A stretch of 64,000 nt of DNA from Archivesica marissinica. Lineage: Eukaryota; Mollusca; Bivalvia; Venerida; Vesicomyidae. Where the stretch lies: positions 37,483,858-37,547,857 of the forward strand of contig CM026397.1 of NCBI GenBank assembly GCA_014843695.1. The letters run 5' to 3'. How positions within the stretch are numbered: position 1 is the first letter of the stretch; each line of letters opens with the position of its first letter. The notes under the pieces are model-generated. The model did no database searches, was not told the DNA's origin, and was given only the letters and a program-made list of their open reading frames with translations. Position numbers and translations under genes: made by a program. Shown in pieces: positions 60,843-64,000 of this stretch.

Positions 60843-61121
60843 TTAATAATTAAAAATTGCTCATTCAAACAAATCAATACTTTTTATCAACTTCCCAAAT
60901 AATCAATAGGAATGCATCTGTAGTCCCCTAACGAGCAAATGATTTGAAATAAACCAAAATGGTCAGAGTGGCCCCTGCACATTTGTGACACATGTATGAT
61001 GAGCTATATCTAAGGTAATGTTGAATCACGGTTGATATATAACATACTAATATACAGACCAGCATTATGTCTCACTACAAGCAGATATATATTAACTTAT
61101 TAGGGTTAAAAGCCACACCAT

Positions 61122-61362
61122 AGACAGATCTGTAGTCCAGTGGTAACACGTTGGACTGGTAATCCAGGGATCGCAGGTTCGATCCCCCGTTTGACCCTAA
61201 TAAATTAACAGTCTTTCAGATGGGACGTTAAACCGAGGTCTCGTGTCGGTGCTTTACACCGTGCACGTAAAAGAACCAGAGGAGACTCTGAAATGGGTCT
61301 CTATCTGTATCACTGCACTATCCTCCAAAATCTAAACCGGTTATGACGATAAATAAATGTGG
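61122..61362 (+). repeat. tRNA-Thr-like SINE, plus copy
   Basis: A box TAGTCCAGTGG, anticodon arm TTGGA-CTGGTAA-TCCAG, B box GGTTCGATCCC; body through GTGCACGTAAAAGAACCAG, with the CTTCAGGAGGCGTCGCTC block deleted. It lies in the intron between the exons at 60547 and 61459, opposite to the gene. Confidence 0.85.
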
Positions 61363-61458
61363 TCAGGCAGTGATTTAAAATAATCTTGTAAGAACATATT
61401 TTGAATTTGAACTAAAAGAAAATTGCATAAACTAACAAACACACATGACTTGACTTAC

Positions 61459-61609
61459 ATGATTGGTTGTGTCTGGTGGTGGACCTCGAGGCGTTATAAC
61501 TCTTGCCTCGGAGGCTTGAACCTGGTCGTCCCAGGAGAGAGGAATGATCATATTCTCATTCCTGGCCATATTCTCCTTGCATTCCTCATTCTCGTGGTCA
61601 GCAGGTTTA
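61459..61609 (-). CDS. Unrecognised disordered protein, middle exon
   Basis: A 151-bp exon between ATCTCTACAG (exon starts 61609) and AATCAT|GTAAGT (ends 61459). It enters in phase 2 and leaves in phase 0, fitting both neighbours. It encodes 50 residues, KPADHENEECKENMARNENM onward, with PLSWDDQV and a Pro-rich end TPRGPPPDTTNH. Charged and probably unstructured. There is no plus-strand gene here despite an open frame. Confidence 0.75.
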
Positions 61610-62069
61610 CTGTAGAGATAGAGAACATCATGTTCTAGAAGGTTACATGTATATATGGTATATGAATTATATTATCATACAAAATGAAATTCAAACAGGG
61701 CAAAAGAAAGAAAAAAGAAAAAGACAATGTGCGCCAAAGTCTGTAAATGTTTTCATATGCATTGTAGGAGCGATCTGAGAATATTATACCTCATTTGCAT
61801 ATTTTCTTCTTTACTGTATGTGACGTGCTCCGGGCGATTATTTTCAATAGTGCCTGGAGGCTCCGGGCACTATTGAGCCTGCGGGCTGACAAATCTCACG
61901 GCGTGTGAAAATTACTCTAGATAAGTAGTTTTCAATCATTTCCATCATTTTCCAATAATATCCCTCTTATCTAGAGCTTTCCCCCAACAAAAGATAGATG
62001 GGAGAGACAGACAGAATGTGAGTGAGAGAAATTTAAATAAAATTTGCTTGTCTAATATTCGGTATAATG
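61610..62069. other. Intron sequence with a short hairpin
   Basis: Unique intronic DNA. TCAATAGTGCCTGGAG (61844-61859) and CTCCGGGCACTATTGA (61861-61876) form an almost perfect 16-bp inverted repeat with one-base loop. Otherwise nothing seen. Confidence 0.5.
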
Positions 62070-62176
62070 TAACAGATAGAACATGATGTTTCGGGCGCCA
62101 TGCAAATATATGGACTGGTCAGTCAGACCTGAAGTAAGAAGCGAAGCGTGCCCTCAACACCATGTTCTATCCGTTA
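62070..62176. mobile_element. 107-bp MITE-like inverted repeat
   Basis: TAACAGATAGAACATGATGT at left and ACACCATGTTCTATCCGTTA at right are inverted with two mismatches. Non-coding; target duplication not clear. Confidence 0.6.
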
Positions 62177-62690
62177 AATATTGCTTTATAATCACTGTCT
62201 GTATCATAATTCTTATCTTCGCAGCAAAATAATCTAACATTTAATTTTTAAACAGGGTAACTTGATTCAAACAGGGTGATAGCAGTTTCAAACAGGGCGA
62301 CTCGACCATGTTTTGGAGGGAGAACTCTGGCATATATATAACATACATATAGGATCTTACAAGAGCGAGTTTCATAATAACGGTATATGGTATGAAATCA
62401 TCACAAGTGTAAGATACTGATCATCACATTACCATGGCGCTCGTTTTAATAACTTTGCTACTTTCGTTTTGGCGCCAAGTGTCAGCGCCAAGTGTCAGCG
62501 CAAATTGTCATGACGTCAAAGCATTGTTATATTTATGTTTTAAATTGAGACTTCTTTTAAATCATAGATTGTCTTACCATTAACGTTATGTACCAATTCA
62601 AATAGAAATATGCATACTTTAAAGTTTAATTTACAAATTATAAGGATTATTCAAATATTTTTATTTCCATATGATATATCACTTTAACCC
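62177..62690. other. Intron sequence, no gene seen
   Basis: A/T-rich unique DNA. A few short direct repeats (AAACAGGG at 62252-62300, CCAAGTGTCAGCG at 62477-62501). No coding or RNA signal. Confidence 0.4.
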
Positions 62691-62697
62691 GTAACCT

Positions 62698-62904
62698 GCC
62701 AATCACAACTAAAGTCGCTTTTGCAAACAGCATAGAGCCAGATCACAGAATGGTCCATCTGATCTGGCTCTATGCTGTTTGCTATGCAGATATTGGAGCT
62801 ACGGCACTTGTCTGATAAGCAATCAACATAGATCATGATCAGACGCGACTGATCTTAATTTATGTCGTTTGCACATTCCGTCCAATTTATTCGGCAGGTT
62901 ACGG
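62698..62904. mobile_element. TTAA-type MITE, CCCGTAACCTGC family, second copy
   Basis: TTAA|CCCGTAACCTGCCAATC at left; the right end CGGCAGGTTACGG abuts TATA instead of TTAA. Interior GAGCCAGATCA / TGATCTGGCTC hairpin as in 60607-60842. Its right terminus CAGGTTACGG is included in every unit of the following array. Confidence 0.8.
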
Positions 62905-63420
62905 TATACATGTAAACACTTACAAGATGCTATTCTTCCTTCACCCATCTCAGGTTACGCTATACATGTAAACACTTACAAGCTATCTTCCTTCACCCAT
63001 CTCAGGTTACGCTATACATGTAAACACCTACAAGCTATCGTCCTTCACCCATCTCAGGTTACGCTATACATGTAAACACTTACAAGCTATCGTCCTTCAC
63101 CCATCTCAGGTTACGCTATACATGTAAACACTTACAAACTAGCTTCCTTCACCCATCTCAGGTTACGGTATACATGTAAACACTTACAAGCTATCTTCCT
63201 TCAGCCATCTCAGGTTACGCTATACATGTAAACACTTACAAGCTCTCTTCCTTCACCCATCTCAGGTTACGGTATACATGTAAACACTTACAAGCTCTCT
63301 TCCTTCACCCATCTCAGGTTACGGTATACATGTAAACACTTACAAGAAGCTCTCTTCCTTCACCCATCTCAGGTTACGGTATACATGTAAACACTTACAA
63401 GCTCTCTTCCTTCACCCATC
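62894..63420. repeat. 52-bp minisatellite of a MITE end, intron start and exon end
   Basis: About nine repeat units plus the original. On plus each reads CAGGTTACGGTATACATGTA + AACACTTACAAGCTCTCTTC + CTTCACCCATCT. On the minus strand that is the exon end (AGATGGGTGAAGGAAGAGAG), the donor CTT|GTAAGT, 15 bp of intron, and the terminus of the MITE at 62698. The exon-proximal original is the one continuing into CTTCACTTTCAGG at 63420. Confidence 0.9.
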
Positions 63421-63614
63421 TCTTCACTTTCAGGTCCTGGGATTGTACACTTCCATTGATCCCGATTCTTATTTTGTCCCCTTTCTGTAACTGCTGGGCG
63501 ATGCGACTCCCTACCCCACCCTCAATATTGTAATAGTCGTGTGCAGTTTCCAAGTCTGTTAATGAAACACATGTTGCTTTAATACGTGTTCTTCTCATTG
63601 TGGCGTGGTCAACA
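63399..63614 (-). CDS. Unrecognised protein, earlier exon (partial gene)
   Basis: A 216-bp exon between ATCTTCTGCAG (exon starts 63614) and AGCTT|GTAAGT (ends 63399). It enters after two codon bases and leaves after two, so the TT joins the T of the exon at 61609 to make Phe. It encodes 71 residues, VDHATMRRTRIKATCVSLTD onward, with DYYNIEGGVGSRIAQQLQKG and a basic end LKVKRWVKEES. Unlike the following exons this one looks folded. The in-frame ATG at 63598 is internal, since the frame is open to the acceptor; upstream exons lie beyond the window. With the two exons downstream it gives a 494-residue C-terminal fragment. Confidence 0.75.
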
Positions 63615-64000
63615 CTGCAGAAGATATTCTACAAATCTCCTACATACTGGATACATTGCTCATTGTTATACAATCAATCATACTTATATCACATAATATC
63701 CATTAAGCTTACACTATAACTTTTTCAAATTGTAGTACATTATCAACAATTTTTTTTTTTAATTAAGAATGTTTATTTATTTATTTTTATTATTGACAAT
63801 GCATACAGTTCCTTGGAATAATTCCCAATATATCACACACTATTAGAAGTGGATACATTTAAACTATTCACTATTCTAAAAAGAAGAAAGTTTTGATTTG
63901 TTTTCTGTTGTACTTTCGATTCATTCTATGCTTAAATAGATTTCTATAATAAATTGAAACTGTACAATCAATAAAGAATGTCATATTATATTTCTCTATT
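63615..64000. other. Intron sequence to the window edge
   Basis: A/T-rich unique DNA upstream (minus sense) of the exon. A T-tract at 63751-63760 and TTATTTATTTATTTTTATTA near 63775. No exon is apparent. Confidence 0.4.

Noticed and set aside
61423..61638. 71-codon plus-strand frame
   Set aside because: It is the antisense shadow of the minus-strand exon at 61459-61609, which has matching splice sites and phases.

Overview
The window is animal nuclear DNA with no prokaryotic features. It has spliced genes with GT-AG introns, several tRNA-derived SINE families, many small terminal-inverted-repeat (TIR) DNA elements, and a very heavy load of minisatellites. The repeats, together with a small secreted VWC-type protein, suggest a marine lophotrochozoan, most probably a bivalve mollusc. 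That assignment is inference; no sequence here fixes the species.

Layout. 1-12235 and 13236-27305 are two contigs separated by exactly 1000 N, and a second 1000-N gap follows at 27306-28305. Both contigs carry the same locus: a 44-bp array, a tRNA-like SINE, a 73-bp array of about 8 kb, two abutting MITEs, then a G run. The near identity of the two copies, and the gap next to each, point to unpurged haplotypes or a very recent tandem duplication. 28306-30170 is a 49-bp array. 31790-34680 is a 56-bp array split by a 1024-bp hAT-type element. 34683-34915 (minus) is a USP36/42-like ubiquitin protease exon carrying the catalytic-cysteine box. 35640-39785 is a run of short arrays, several of which grew out of SINE or MITE ends. 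42939-45660 (plus) is a complete three-exon gene for a secreted ten-cysteine VWC-like protein of 91 residues. 47900-56660 is almost wholly minisatellite (52, 34, 104 and 43 bp). 57245-59256 holds nested MITEs with readable target-site duplications. 59429-63614 (minus) is the 3' part, three phase-consistent exons, of a gene for a largely disordered protein I do not recognise.

Roughly half of the non-N sequence is tandem repeat. The most interesting pattern is that many arrays are not independent of the transposons. Their units contain SINE heads, SINE tails, MITE termini, or in one case an exon end with its 5' splice site. This suggests repeated local duplication seeded at element boundaries. 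No operon-like or defence-like system was found. The genes are unrelated to one another and simply sit among the repeats.
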